Shown piece after piece: positions 8,179-16,631 of a stretch of DNA of 64,000 bases. Positions within the stretch are counted from its first letter, which is position 1. Each line of letters starts with the position of its first letter. The notes under the pieces are model-generated. The model was given only the letters and a program-made list of their open reading frames with translations, was not told where the DNA came from and made no database searches. The stretch is from Klenkia taihuensis (lineage in GTDB: Bacteria > Actinomycetota > Actinomycetes > Mycobacteriales > Geodermatophilaceae). The stretch covers positions 62,001 through 126,000 of the forward strand of contig NZ_FOMD01000002.1 in the NCBI RefSeq assembly GCF_900112525.1, in the 5' to 3' direction. Made by a program: the position numbers and the translations under genes.

Positions 8179-8940
8179 TCAGAGCCGGGCGAGCAGCGCC
8201 CGGACCGCGGGCAGCAGCGGCCGGTCGGCCGGGATCCAGTCCAGGTCCTCCAGCTCGCCGGCGGTCACCCAGCGCACCTCGGAGTGCTCGTGGGCGACCA
8301 GCACGCCGCCGGTGATCCGTCCCCACCACACCCGCAGGGTGGAGGCCCCGGGCTCGCCGCCGGCGACGACGCCGGGCAGCGGCACCTCGCCGAGGAAGGC
8401 CTGCGGGGTGATGTCGACCGCCAGCTCCTCCTGGCACTCGCGGACCAGCGCGGCCAGCTCGGACTCCCCGCGCTCGACCTTGCCGCCGGGGAACTCCCAC
8501 TTCCCGGCCAGCCCGCCGGAGCCGCGGCGGGCGACCAGCACCCGGTCGCCGTCGACCAGGGCGGCCCCGACGACCTGGACGACGTCCTCGGCCCGGCGCT
8601 GCGCGGCGGCGGCGAAGAGGTCCAGGTGGGCCTGCATGGCGGTGAGCACGTGCCGCCGGACGACGGTCTGGTCCAGCAGCCGGCCCAGGAACCCCGGCAC
8701 CCGGTTGTCCCACTCCACCTGCTCGTCGACCAGCGTGCCCGCGCCGGTGGGGTGGAACCGGCGGGTGTGCCGCACCTGCGCCATGAACCCGCCCGAGCCG
8801 TGGAACTCGTCGGCGAAGGGACGGTCGGCGGAGACCTCGGTCAGCGCCCACGGCCAGGGCCGGCCAAGCACCCGGGCCACGTCGTGGGCCACCGTCAGCG
8901 GCGCCTCCACCAGCGTGGTGAATCGCAGCTGGAACACCAC
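8179..8940 (-). CDS. SRPBCC-like domain fused to a Nudix hydrolase
   Basis: A 253-residue two-domain protein. Residues 1-120 resemble a polyketide-cyclase/SRPBCC ligand-binding fold (strand-rich start, HTRRFHPTGAGTLVDEQVEW, C-terminal helix). Residues 125-253 are a Nudix hydrolase of the MutT type: the box runs GGKVERGE, then RECQEEL, with Ala in place of the last conserved Gly. Nudix enzymes of this type clean oxidised dNTPs or related diphosphates. It starts with GTG only 23 bp from the divergent rrf2 gene and ends 6 bp from tldE in convergent orientation. The Nudix half is certain from motif; the N-terminal assignment is by pattern only. Confidence 0.75.
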   Translation of the reverse strand: MVFQLRFTTLVEAPLTVAHDVARVLGRPWPWALTEVSADRPFADEFHGSGGFMAQVRHTRRFHPTGAGTLVDEQVEWDNRVPGFLGRLLDQTVVRRHVLTAMQAHLDLFAAAAQRRAEDVVQVVGAALVDGDRVLVARRGSGGLAGKWEFPGGKVERGESELAALVRECQEELAVDITPQAFLGEVPLPGVVAGGEPGASTLRVWWGRITGGVLVAHEHSEVRWVTAGELEDLDWIPADRPLLPAVRALLARL

Positions 8941-8963
8941 CCGAGCTTCCCAGACCGGGCAGG

Positions 8964-9446
8964 ATGGCCGTCGTGCGCATCTCCGCCCGGGTCGACTACG
9001 CCGTACGGGCCACCCTCGAACTGGCCAAGGCGAGCCCGGACTCCCTCACCTGCGACCGCATCGCCCAGGCCCAGGGCATCCCGTCCCGGTTCCTGCAGGC
9101 CATCCTCGGCGACCTGCAGCACGCCCGGCTGGTGACCAGCCAGCGCGGCCGGGACGGCGGCTACCGGCTCGCGCTGCCGCCGTCGGAGGTGTCCATCGCC
9201 CGGGTCATGCGGGTCGAGCAGGGGTTCCTCGCCGAGGTGCACGGCCAGCGGCCCGAGGACGCCAGCTACCCCGGTGCGGCCGAGGCCCTGACCAGCGTGT
9301 GGGTCGCCGCCCGCGACTCCTACCGACGGGTGCTGGAGCAGGTCACCCTCGCCGACGTGGTCTCGGGGAAGCTGCCCGACGCGGTGGCCGAGCTGGCCGA
9401 GGTGGAGAGCGCCTGGCGCTCCTTCGGGGCCGTCCCCGTCGACTGA
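8964..9446 (+). CDS. Rrf2 family transcriptional regulator
   Basis: Winged-helix repressor of the Rrf2 group. The N-terminus RISARVDYAVRATLELA, recognition helix region IPSRFLQAILGDLQHARLV and wing SQRGRDGGYRLA are characteristic. No Cys triad for a [2Fe-2S] cluster is present (only one Cys near residue 30), so it is closer to CymR-like cysteine-metabolism regulators than to IscR or NsrR. It heads a same-strand series of sulfur-assimilation genes (cysC starts 14 bp later), which makes control of that operon the likely job. Start may be ATG 8964 or GTG 8973; the latter follows CAGGAT at the distance of a leaderless transcript. Confidence 0.88.
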   Translation: MAVVRISARVDYAVRATLELAKASPDSLTCDRIAQAQGIPSRFLQAILGDLQHARLVTSQRGRDGGYRLALPPSEVSIARVMRVEQGFLAEVHGQRPEDASYPGAAEALTSVWVAARDSYRRVLEQVTLADVVSGKLPDAVAELAEVESAWRSFGAVPVD

Positions 9447-9460
9447 TTGACTGCTCCTCC

Positions 9461-9993
<533 letters not shown>

Positions 9994-9997
<4 letters not shown>

Positions 9998-10080
9998 CTG
10001 GCCGCGGCACCCCCCTGGTCGCGCGCCTGCACGTCGACCTGGGCCGCGTCGTGAGCGCCGCCTGTCGCCGCTCGCTCTGA
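9994..10080 (+). CDS. Putative sulfur-assimilation leader peptide (28 aa)
   Basis: A 28-residue frame starting GTG inside the cysC stop, reading VTGRGTPLVARL, HVDLGRV, SAACRRSL. The core R-L-H-V-D-L-x-R followed by S-x-x-C-R-R is one I recognise from short leader peptides before sulfite reductase and other sulfur genes in actinobacteria. The Cys lies near the C-terminus, where ribosome stalling under cysteine shortage could alter folding of the 62-nt spacer before sirA. That spacer has a 6-bp GC stem (10108-10113 with 10121-10126) just ahead of the sirA ribosome site. Coding is supported by pattern recall; the mechanism is inferred. Confidence 0.7.
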
Positions 10081-10142
10081 GCCGCGCCACCCCAGTCCCC
10101 GCAACGCCGCGCGCCCGACCCGCGCGAAGATGGAGCCCCCTC

Positions 10143-11801
10143 GTGTCCTCCCCCACCCGCAGCAGCCGCACCGCCCAGAAGGGCCAGGGCCAGTGGGCGC
10201 TCGGCTACCGCGAGCCGCTGAACCCCAACGAGCGGATGAAGAAGGACTCCGACGGCCTCGACGTCCGCCAGCGGATCCTCGACATCTACGCCCACACCGG
10301 CTTCGACGGCATCGACCCCGGTGACCTGCGCGGCCGGATGCGGTGGATGGGCCTCTACACCCAGCGCGCCCAGGGCATCCCCGGCGGGAAGACCGCCGTG
10401 CTGGAGCCCGAGGAGCTCGAGGACTCCTTCTTCATGCTGCGCGTGCGCATCGACGGCGGGCAGCTGTCGGCCGACCAGCTGCGCGTGGTCGCCGGCATCT
10501 CCACCGAGTTCGGCCGCGGGGTCGCCGACGTGACCGACCGGCAGAACGTGCAGCTGCACTGGATCCGCATCGAGGACGTCCCGGAGATCTGGCGTCGGCT
10601 CGAGGCCGTGGGCCTGTCCACCACCGAGGCGTGCGGCGACACCCCGCGCGTGATCCTGGGCTGCCCGCTGGCCGGGGTGCTCGACGACGAGGTCCTCGAC
10701 GCCACCCCCGCCGTCGCCGAGGTGGTGGAGAAGTACCTGGGCGACCGCGAGTACTCGAACCTGCCGCGCAAGTTCAAGTCCTCCATCTCCGGGTGCGCCC
10801 ACCACTGCACCAACCACGAGATCAACGACGTCGCCTTCGTCGGCGTGCGCAACGCCGAGGGCGAGGCCGGCTACGACCTCTGGGTCGGCGGCGGGCTGTC
10901 CACCAACCCGCGCTTCGCCGAGCGGATCGGCGTCTTCGTCCGGCCCGACCAGGTCGCCGACGTCTGGGCCGGCGTGTGCGGGGTCTTCCGGGACTACGGC
11001 TACCGGCGCTCGCGCACCCACGCCCGGATCAAGTTCCTCATGGCCGACTGGGGGCCGGAGAGGTTCCGGCAGGTGCTGCAGGACGAGTACCTGCACGCGG
11101 CGCTGCCCGACGGCCCGGCTCCCGACCGCCCGGCCACCGACCAGCGCGACCACGTCGGCGTGATGAAGCAGGTCGACGGCACCAACGCGCTGGGCTTCGC
11201 GCTGCACACCGGCCGCATCGGCGGCGAGCTCCTCGCGACCGTCGCCGACATCGCCGAGCAGTACGGCCAGGGGCGCATCCGGACGACGGCCGACCAGAAG
11301 CTCGTCGTCCTCGACGTCCCGGACGCCTCGGTGGAGGACGCCGTCGCCGCGCTGGCCGAGCACGACCTGCTCGTCCGCCCCAGCGTCTTCCGCAGGCAGA
11401 CCATGGCCTGCACCGGCATCGAGTTCTGCAAGCTGGCCATCGTCGAGACCAAGGGCCGGGCCAAGGAGCTCACCGCCGAGCTGGAGCAGCGGCTGCCCGA
11501 CTTCGACACCCCGCTGACCATCAACGTCAACGGCTGCCCGAACTCCTGCGCCCGGTTCCAGACCGCCGACATCGGCTTCAAGGGCATGGTCGTCGGCGGC
11601 GAGGAGGGCTTCCAGGTGCACCTGGGCGGCCACCTCGGGTTCGAGTCCTCCATCGGCCGCAAGCTGCGGGGGCACAAGATCGCCGCCACCGAGACCGCCG
11701 ACTACGTCGAGCGGGTGCTGCGCGGCTACCTGGAGCACCGCACCGAGGGCGAGTCCTTCGCCGCCTACGCCGGCCGCGCCGACGAGGAGTGGCTGCGCTG
11801 A
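10143..11801 (+). CDS. sirA: Ferredoxin-dependent assimilatory sulfite reductase
   Basis: Reduces sulfite to sulfide using siroheme and a [4Fe-4S] cluster. The cluster ligands are seen as ACTGIEFC (C-x5-C) and GCPNSC (C-x3-C) in the C-terminal half; the internal repeat shows as SGCAHHCTNHEINDV in the first half. A Tyr in GLYTQR and a Cys in TEACGD occupy the positions of the Tyr-Cys pair known in the Mycobacterium enzyme. The GTG start follows GGAG by 7 nt and gives 552 residues, normal length. Nitrite reductases share the fold, but the neighbours (cysC, cysH) point to sulfite. Its stop region overlaps the small zinc-ribbon gene. Confidence 0.92.
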   Translation: MSSPTRSSRTAQKGQGQWALGYREPLNPNERMKKDSDGLDVRQRILDIYAHTGFDGIDPGDLRGRMRWMGLYTQRAQGIPGGKTAVLEPEELEDSFFMLRVRIDGGQLSADQLRVVAGISTEFGRGVADVTDRQNVQLHWIRIEDVPEIWRRLEAVGLSTTEACGDTPRVILGCPLAGVLDDEVLDATPAVAEVVEKYLGDREYSNLPRKFKSSISGCAHHCTNHEINDVAFVGVRNAEGEAGYDLWVGGGLSTNPRFAERIGVFVRPDQVADVWAGVCGVFRDYGYRRSRTHARIKFLMADWGPERFRQVLQDEYLHAALPDGPAPDRPATDQRDHVGVMKQVDGTNALGFALHTGRIGGELLATVADIAEQYGQGRIRTTADQKLVVLDVPDASVEDAVAALAEHDLLVRPSVFRRQTMACTGIEFCKLAIVETKGRAKELTAELEQRLPDFDTPLTINVNGCPNSCARFQTADIGFKGMVVGGEEGFQVHLGGHLGFESSIGRKLRGHKIAATETADYVERVLRGYLEHRTEGESFAAYAGRADEEWLR

Positions 11802-11959
11802 GCAGCGAGGGAAGGGTCCGGCAGCTCCCGCCGTTCTACTGCCCGTACTGCGGCGAGGAGACCCTGCGGCCGCGCAGCACCGAGGGAGAATGGCACTGCG
11901 GGTCCTGCCTGCGGACCTTCACCCTGCGGACGACGGGAACGGGAGTGCAGCAGCCGTGA
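11789..11959 (+). CDS. Small zinc-ribbon protein between sulfite and APS reductase
   Basis: About 53-56 residues with two Cys pairs, CPYCGEE and CGSC, spaced like a zinc ribbon or rubredoxin-like knuckle. Comparable tiny Cys-rich proteins occur at this operon position in other actinobacteria (from memory); their function is unknown. The start is ambiguous: GTG at 11789 has no ribosome site, whereas a CTG at 11798 overlaps the sirA stop as CTGA and has GAGGAG 8 nt upstream. The stop overlaps cysH (GTGA). Strict sandwiching between two reductases suggests a role in cluster or metal supply, or in electron transfer. Confidence 0.75.
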   Translation: MAALSSEGRVRQLPPFYCPYCGEETLRPRSTEGEWHCGSCLRTFTLRTTGTGVQQP

Positions 11960-12669
11960 CGACATCCCTGGTCGAGCCCACACCCGAGCTGGCCGCCGAG
12001 GCCGACGCCCGCTTCGAGGGCATCACCGACCCGGAGGGGCAGGCGCTGGCCGTGCTGCGCTGGGCCGGGGAGACCTTCGGCGACTCCTTCGCGCTGACCT
12101 CCTCCATGGCCGACGGCCTGCTGGCGCACCTGGCCGGCCGCGCCCACCCCGGCGTCCAGGTGGTCTTCCTGGACACCGGCTACCACTTCGCCGAGACCAT
12201 CGGCACCCGCGACTGGATCGCCTCGGTCACCGACATCCGGGTGCTGTCGGTGCAGCCCGAGCAGACCGTCGCCGAGCAGGACGCCGAGTTCGGCCCCCAG
12301 CTGCACGACCGCGACCCCGACCTGTGCTGCGCGATGCGCAAGGTGCAACCGCTGGCCCGCGCCCTGGCCGGCTTCTCCGCCTGGGGCTCGGGCGTGCGCC
12401 GCGACGAGGCCGAGACCAGGCGCGGCACCAGGGTCGTCGACTGGGACGCCAAGCGCGGCATGGTGAAGGTCAACCCGCTCGCCGCCTGGACCCAGGACGA
12501 CGTCGACCGCTACACCGCCGAGCACCAGGTGCCGGTGAACCCGCTGGTCGACGTCGGCTACGCCTCCATCGGCTGCGCGCCGTGCACCCGCCCGGTCGCC
12601 CCCGGCGAGGACCCGCGCGCCGGCCGCTGGGCGGGCCGGAACAAGGTGGAGTGCGGGCTCCACACCTGA
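11956..12669 (+). CDS. cysH: Assimilatory APS reductase (CysH family)
   Basis: Reduces adenylylsulfate to sulfite plus AMP with thioredoxin. Seen: the nucleotide-binding SSMADGLL region, VFLDTGYHFAET, then CCAMRKVQPL and CAPCTRPV. The CC...CxxC set marks the [4Fe-4S] APS-reducing branch as opposed to cluster-free PAPS reductases. The C-terminal ECGLH carries the catalytic Cys. Length 237 residues is typical. It starts GTG within the stop of the zinc-ribbon gene. Sulfite produced here is the substrate of the sulfite reductase two genes upstream. Confidence 0.93.
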   Translation: MTTSLVEPTPELAAEADARFEGITDPEGQALAVLRWAGETFGDSFALTSSMADGLLAHLAGRAHPGVQVVFLDTGYHFAETIGTRDWIASVTDIRVLSVQPEQTVAEQDAEFGPQLHDRDPDLCCAMRKVQPLARALAGFSAWGSGVRRDEAETRRGTRVVDWDAKRGMVKVNPLAAWTQDDVDRYTAEHQVPVNPLVDVGYASIGCAPCTRPVAPGEDPRAGRWAGRNKVECGLHT

Positions 12670-12685
12670 CCAGCAGACTGCCCCC

Positions 12686-12991
12686 ATGAGCAGACCGCAG
12701 GCACTGCCCGCCGAGGAGGTCGCCGCGGCGGTCGCCGAGCTGACCCACTGGGACGGCGACGCGCAGGGCATCTACCGGCGCATCGAGGCCGGGTCCTTCC
12801 GCGCCGCGATCGACCTCGTCGACCGGATCGCCGACGTGGCCGAGGAGATGGACCACCACCCCGACATCGACATCCGCTACTCGTGCCTGCGGATCGCGGT
12901 GGTCACCCACGACGCCGGCGGGGTGACCGAGCTCGACGTCGAGCTGGCCCGTCGGGTCGACGCCCTCTCCGACGGCGCCGCCCCCGCCTGA
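12686..12991 (+). CDS. Pterin-4a-carbinolamine dehydratase family protein
   Basis: A 101-residue protein with the PCD signature EEMDHHPDIDIRY followed by THDAGGVTELD, the conserved His-His-Pro and Asp-containing loop of the family. Family members dehydrate 4a-hydroxytetrahydropterin; many bacterial homologues have no known aromatic hydroxylase partner and act in unknown ways, some in molybdopterin-related settings. Located 16 bp after cysH on the same strand, it may be cotranscribed with the sulfur operon. No amino acid hydroxylase is nearby. Confidence 0.85.
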   Translation: MSRPQALPAEEVAAAVAELTHWDGDAQGIYRRIEAGSFRAAIDLVDRIADVAEEMDHHPDIDIRYSCLRIAVVTHDAGGVTELDVELARRVDALSDGAAPA

Positions 12992-13109
12992 CCCGACGGT
13001 CCGCTGCCCGCTGTTCACCCGGGCGTCGTCCGCCCGCCCCCTCCCCCTCGCCCAGCTCCACCACTGTCGGGTGGTCGAGCACGCATGCGATCCGGGAGGA
13101 CCGAACGGG

Positions 13110-14837
13110 ATGGGCCACGACCACGGGCACCCGCACGACCACGAGCACGACCACCCGCTCCACCACGGGTCGGCCGAGGGCACCTGGCGGGACGAGCGCA
13201 CCGACGACCCGCTCTCGGTGTCGCGCCGGCAGTTCCTCACCCGCGCCGCCCTCGTCGCCGGCGCGACCGCCGGCGCCGGGGTGCTGGGCACCGGGCTCGC
13301 CGCGGCGGCACCCGGCGGGGCACCGGGCCGGCCGGGTCCGCGACCGCAGCCGGTCAACCCGTGGAGCGGCGGCGCCCGCTTCTACGCCGGCGACCACCAC
13401 ATCCACACCCAGTACTCCCCCGACGCCCAGTACACGGTGGAGACCCAGGTGGCCAAGGGCCGGGAGTACGGCCTGTCCTGGGTGGTCATCACCGACCACG
13501 GCAGCGTGGCGCACCAGAAGTTCTCGATCGACCAGGTGACCCCGAACATCGAGGCCTCCCGGAACGCCTACCGGGACATGCTGGTGTTCCAGGGCCTGGA
13601 GTGGAACATCCCGGGCGCCGAGCACGCCACGCTGTTCCTTCCCCCGGGCCGCAACACCGTGGACATCCTGCGCGCCTTCGAGCTGGCCTACGACGGTTCG
13701 GTCCTGGCCGCGAACGGGGTCATCCCGGGCGCCAACGCGGTGCAGGGCGAGCCCTACGCCCTCCAGGCGCTGCAGTACCTGGACCAGCAGGTGCGCAGCG
13801 GCCGCACCGACATCGCGCTGATGTTCGCCAACCACCCCTCCCGCCAGGGCATCGACAGCCCGCACGAGCTGCGCAACTGGCGCGACACCGCACCCGCCGT
13901 CGCAGTCGGCATGGAGGGCGCCCCCGGCCACCAGGCCGCCGGCATCCCCACCGCCGCCGGCGGGCCCGGGTCGGCCCGCGGCTACTACGACCGCAGCCCG
14001 AACCCGAACAGCTTCCCGGGCTACGCCCCCACCGCCACCGAGAACCCGTACCGCACCTACGGCGGATTCGACTGGATGACCGCCAAGGTCGGCGGCGTCT
14101 GGGACTCCCTGCTCGCCGAGGGCAAGCCGTGGTGGGTCACCGCCACCTCGGACTCCCACCAGGTCTGGCGGGACACCCGCACCCCCGGCACCCAGGACTA
14201 CGCGTCCACCGGCAGCCGCGGCGCACCGGTGGACACCGGCTCCCCCATCACCACCTACGGCGACTTCTGGCCCGGCCAGTACTCCTCCACCCTGGTCGCG
14301 GCGCGGTCCAGGAACTACGTCGACGTCATGCGCGGCCTGCAGTCCGGCCAGGTGGTCGCGGTGCACGGGCGGCTCGTCGACGGGCTCGACGTCCGGGTGC
14401 GGGCCACCCGCGGGGACGGCGACGCCCGCGGCGTCACCCTCGGCGGACGGACCTTCGTGGCCCGCGGCGGGGACATCCGGGTGGACATCACCATCGACCG
14501 CGCCGCCGGCCCCAACTCCAGCGGGCAGGTGCCCCAGCTGGCGAAGGTGGACCTGATCAGCGGGCCGGTCACCGGTGCCGCCGCCGACCGGGACACCCTC
14601 GCCGCCCCGCAGACGCGGGTGGTGCAGACCTTCGACACCACGCGGCCGCCCGGCCGGCAGGTGCGGCTGGAGTACACCTTCCGCAACGTCCAGCAGTCGT
14701 TCTACCTGCGGCTGCGCGGCAGCGACGGCAAGCAGCTGGACCCGGCCGGCAACCCGCGCATGGACACCATCGCCAACGAGGACCCCTTCGCGGACCTGTG
14801 GTTCTACGCGAACCCGGTCTTCGTCGACGTGGTGTGA
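13110..14837 (+). CDS. Secreted PHP-domain metallohydrolase, CehA/McbA-like
   Basis: A 575-residue exported protein. The first 17 residues are His/Asp-rich (MGHDHGHPHDHEHDHP), then comes a Tat signal with SRRQFLTRAALVAG and an Ala-rich core. The PHP phosphoesterase core begins near residue 90 with DHHIHTQYSP, then ITDHGS and further His/Asp metal ligands (ANHPS, TSDSHQVW). Residues after about 420 form a beta-rich C-terminal domain. CehA/McbA relatives hydrolyse esters or phosphoesters; the substrate here is unknown. ATG 13110 is chosen because GGAGGA lies 9 nt upstream; a longer reading starts at 13071. The stop overlaps the next gene. Confidence 0.8.
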   Translation: MGHDHGHPHDHEHDHPLHHGSAEGTWRDERTDDPLSVSRRQFLTRAALVAGATAGAGVLGTGLAAAAPGGAPGRPGPRPQPVNPWSGGARFYAGDHHIHTQYSPDAQYTVETQVAKGREYGLSWVVITDHGSVAHQKFSIDQVTPNIEASRNAYRDMLVFQGLEWNIPGAEHATLFLPPGRNTVDILRAFELAYDGSVLAANGVIPGANAVQGEPYALQALQYLDQQVRSGRTDIALMFANHPSRQGIDSPHELRNWRDTAPAVAVGMEGAPGHQAAGIPTAAGGPGSARGYYDRSPNPNSFPGYAPTATENPYRTYGGFDWMTAKVGGVWDSLLAEGKPWWVTATSDSHQVWRDTRTPGTQDYASTGSRGAPVDTGSPITTYGDFWPGQYSSTLVAARSRNYVDVMRGLQSGQVVAVHGRLVDGLDVRVRATRGDGDARGVTLGGRTFVARGGDIRVDITIDRAAGPNSSGQVPQLAKVDLISGPVTGAAADRDTLAAPQTRVVQTFDTTRPPGRQVRLEYTFRNVQQSFYLRLRGSDGKQLDPAGNPRMDTIANEDPFADLWFYANPVFVDVV

Positions 14838-15352
14838 CCGGCCCGGACCACTGGTGGGTGGGCGTCCCGGCGCAGGCCGCGGACGCCCACCTGCTGGCCG
14901 ACCTGGACGCGGCCCTGGCCGGCTCGGGCCGCCGGACGGTGTGGGTGCAGACCCACGTCGACCGCACCGGCCCGGCGCCGGTGGTGACCGCCAGCTGGCA
15001 GCTGGACGACGGCCCGGAGGTCCCGGCCGAGCTGTTCGACGCGGTGTCGGGCGGCACCGCGCGGCCGGTCGGCGGCGCCCCGGACGGGGGGCGGGCGGTC
15101 CGCTTCCCGGGCAGCGACGCCGTCCCCGTCCGGCTGACGGTCGCGGAGCTGCTGGCGACCACGGCGGTCGACCGGGTGGTGGGCATCGGCGCGCAGGCCC
15201 ACCCGGAGGACGTCGTGGACACCGTGGACGGCTTCCTGCGCCCGGTCCGCCACCCCGACGGCGTGGAGCTGCTGGTCGACCCGGCCGGCCCGGGCACCTG
15301 GCGGCCGGTGGAGATCAGCACACCGCACGAGTGCTGCGGCGGGCACGGCTGA
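14834..15352 (+). CDS. Hypothetical protein with Cys-Cys C-terminus
   Basis: A 172-residue acidic protein not recognised. It begins VTGPDHWWVGVPAQAADAHL and ends with HECCGGHG, a possible metal or thiol site. No signal peptide or membrane helix is visible. The GTG start overlaps the stop of the PHP hydrolase (GTGA), so the two are translationally coupled and may work together. Strand-specific codon bias (G/C in third position) runs through the frame, supporting real coding. Confidence 0.65.
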   Translation: MTGPDHWWVGVPAQAADAHLLADLDAALAGSGRRTVWVQTHVDRTGPAPVVTASWQLDDGPEVPAELFDAVSGGTARPVGGAPDGGRAVRFPGSDAVPVRLTVAELLATTAVDRVVGIGAQAHPEDVVDTVDGFLRPVRHPDGVELLVDPAGPGTWRPVEISTPHECCGGHG

Positions 15353-15360
15353 CCCGCTCG

Positions 15361-15741
15361 CTACAGCGGCAGCACCAGCAGCGCCAGCAGGCGGTCGGCC
15401 TCGGCGTCGGGGTCGGCGGTCAGCCCGGTGTGCACCGGGCCGGGCTGGACGACGGTCGAGCGGGGCGCGGTGAGCCAGCGGAAGCGCGACCCCAGCACCT
15501 CCCGGCCGGCCGCACCCGCGCCCGGGTCGGCGGTGCAGACGTCGGCGGCGGCCTGCAGCGCCCACGCGATCGCCACCGGGTCGGCGGCCGGGTCCAGCGC
15601 GCGCAGGCGGTCGAGGTCCAGGTGCACCCGGGAGCCCAGGTAGTCCCGCTGGCGGCAGTAGACCAGCACGCCGGCGTTCATCTGCTCGCCGCGGTCGACC
15701 CGCGGGACCACCCGCAGCACCGCGTACTCGTAGGTGTTCAC
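15361..15741 (-). CDS. DUF3037 family protein
   Basis: A 126-residue protein with the DUF3037 start YEYAVLRVVPRVDRGEQMN, then AGVLVYCRQRDYL. The family has no known activity but is repeatedly found directly after HipA-like kinases. Here it overlaps the upstream kinase stop by 4 nt (GTGA) and is clearly a two-gene operon with it. It converges with the hypothetical gene ending at 15352, leaving only 8 bp between the stops. Confidence 0.85.
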   Translation of the reverse strand: MNTYEYAVLRVVPRVDRGEQMNAGVLVYCRQRDYLGSRVHLDLDRLRALDPAADPVAIAWALQAAADVCTADPGAGAAGREVLGSRFRWLTAPRSTVVQPGPVHTGLTADPDAEADRLLALLVLPL

Positions 15742-16592
15742 CGCTGCGAGACCCCGGGCGGGGGCGGCGGGCCCAGCCAGCCCGGACGGTTCTGCCCGCG
15801 CGGGGCCGGGGACCGCCCGCGGGAGCCGTCGGCGGCGGCCCGCACCAGGGCGGGGAGCCAGGCCGGGCGGGCGTCCAGGCGCGCCAGCAGCTGGACGACG
15901 TAGCGCTCCCGGGTGGTGGCCGCCGGCTCCTCCTCCGGCCCGCGCAGCCACGCGTCGGGCACCAGCTCGAGCACCCGCTCCAGCAGGGGCCGGGTGACCA
16001 GCGGGCCCAGCGCCGCGTCGGCCGCGGCGACGTCGGGGTGGGACTCCACCAGCGCGTGCTGCGCGGCGTCGTACGGCCGGGCGACCGCCGCGGCCGCGCC
16101 GGGCCAGTGGTGGTGGAAGGTCAGCGCGGCGCCGTGGTCGATCAGCTGCAGCCGGCCGTGCCAGAACAGCATGTTCGGGTTGCGCCAGGACCGGTCCACG
16201 TTGCCGACCAGCGCGTCGAACCACAGCACCCGGCCGGCCAGCTCGGGGTCGACGTCGGCGGAGTGCGCCGAGAAGTCCAGCGCCCCGGGCAGGTAGTCCA
16301 TGCCCAGGTTGGTGCCGGCGGAGTGCCGCAGCAGCTCCTGCACCTCCTGGTCGGGCTCCCCCACCGCGAGGTCGGGTGCGACGTCCACGGTGACCAGCGC
16401 GGGCACCGGCAGCGCGAGGGCCCGGGCCAGCTCGCCGCAGACCACCTCGGCGGCCAACACCGGCACGCCCTGCCCGGCCGCCCGCCACTTGACCACGTAG
16501 GTGCCCAGGTCGTCGGCCTCGACCAGACCGGGCAGCGAGCCGCCCTCGCGCAGCGGGAGGACGTAACGGGTGGCGGTGACGGCGGCGAGCAC
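15738..16592 (-). CDS. HipA-like kinase-fold protein
   Basis: A 284-residue single-domain protein related to HipA kinases. Seen: DALVGNVDRSWRNPN, equivalent to the catalytic Asp and metal Asn loop, and LIDHGAAL, equivalent to the DFG-like magnesium motif; an N-terminal VVKW may supply the ATP lysine. Toxin HipA proteins are longer (about 440) and paired with a HipB antitoxin; this short form is instead paired with DUF3037. Residues 255-284 are a Pro/Gly-rich tail. The GTG start is preceded at 9 nt by TAGCCT. Substrate (tRNA synthetase or another) is unknown. Confidence 0.8.
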   Translation of the reverse strand: MLAAVTATRYVLPLREGGSLPGLVEADDLGTYVVKWRAAGQGVPVLAAEVVCGELARALALPVPALVTVDVAPDLAVGEPDQEVQELLRHSAGTNLGMDYLPGALDFSAHSADVDPELAGRVLWFDALVGNVDRSWRNPNMLFWHGRLQLIDHGAALTFHHHWPGAAAAVARPYDAAQHALVESHPDVAAADAALGPLVTRPLLERVLELVPDAWLRGPEEEPAATTRERYVVQLLARLDARPAWLPALVRAAADGSRGRSPAPRGQNRPGWLGPPPPPGVSQR

Positions 16593-16601
16593 AGTGCCGC
16601 G

Positions 16602-16607
16602 AGGCTA
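16602..16607 (-). promoter_or_regulatory. -10 box for the HipA-like/DUF3037 operon
   Basis: TAGCCT on the minus strand ends 9 nt before the GTG start of the kinase gene, fitting a very short or absent leader. It lies 12 bp from the divergent -10 box of the peptidase gene. Confidence 0.4.
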
Positions 16608-16619
16608 CCGCCGCACCCC

Positions 16620-16625
16620 TACGGT
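16620..16625 (+). promoter_or_regulatory. -10 box for the M1 peptidase, leaderless arrangement
   Basis: TACGGT is followed by exactly 6 nt and then the ATG at 16632, so transcription probably starts at or next to the A of the start codon. No Shine-Dalgarno is present, consistent with a leaderless mRNA. Confidence 0.5.
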
Positions 16626-16631
16626 GCAGCC

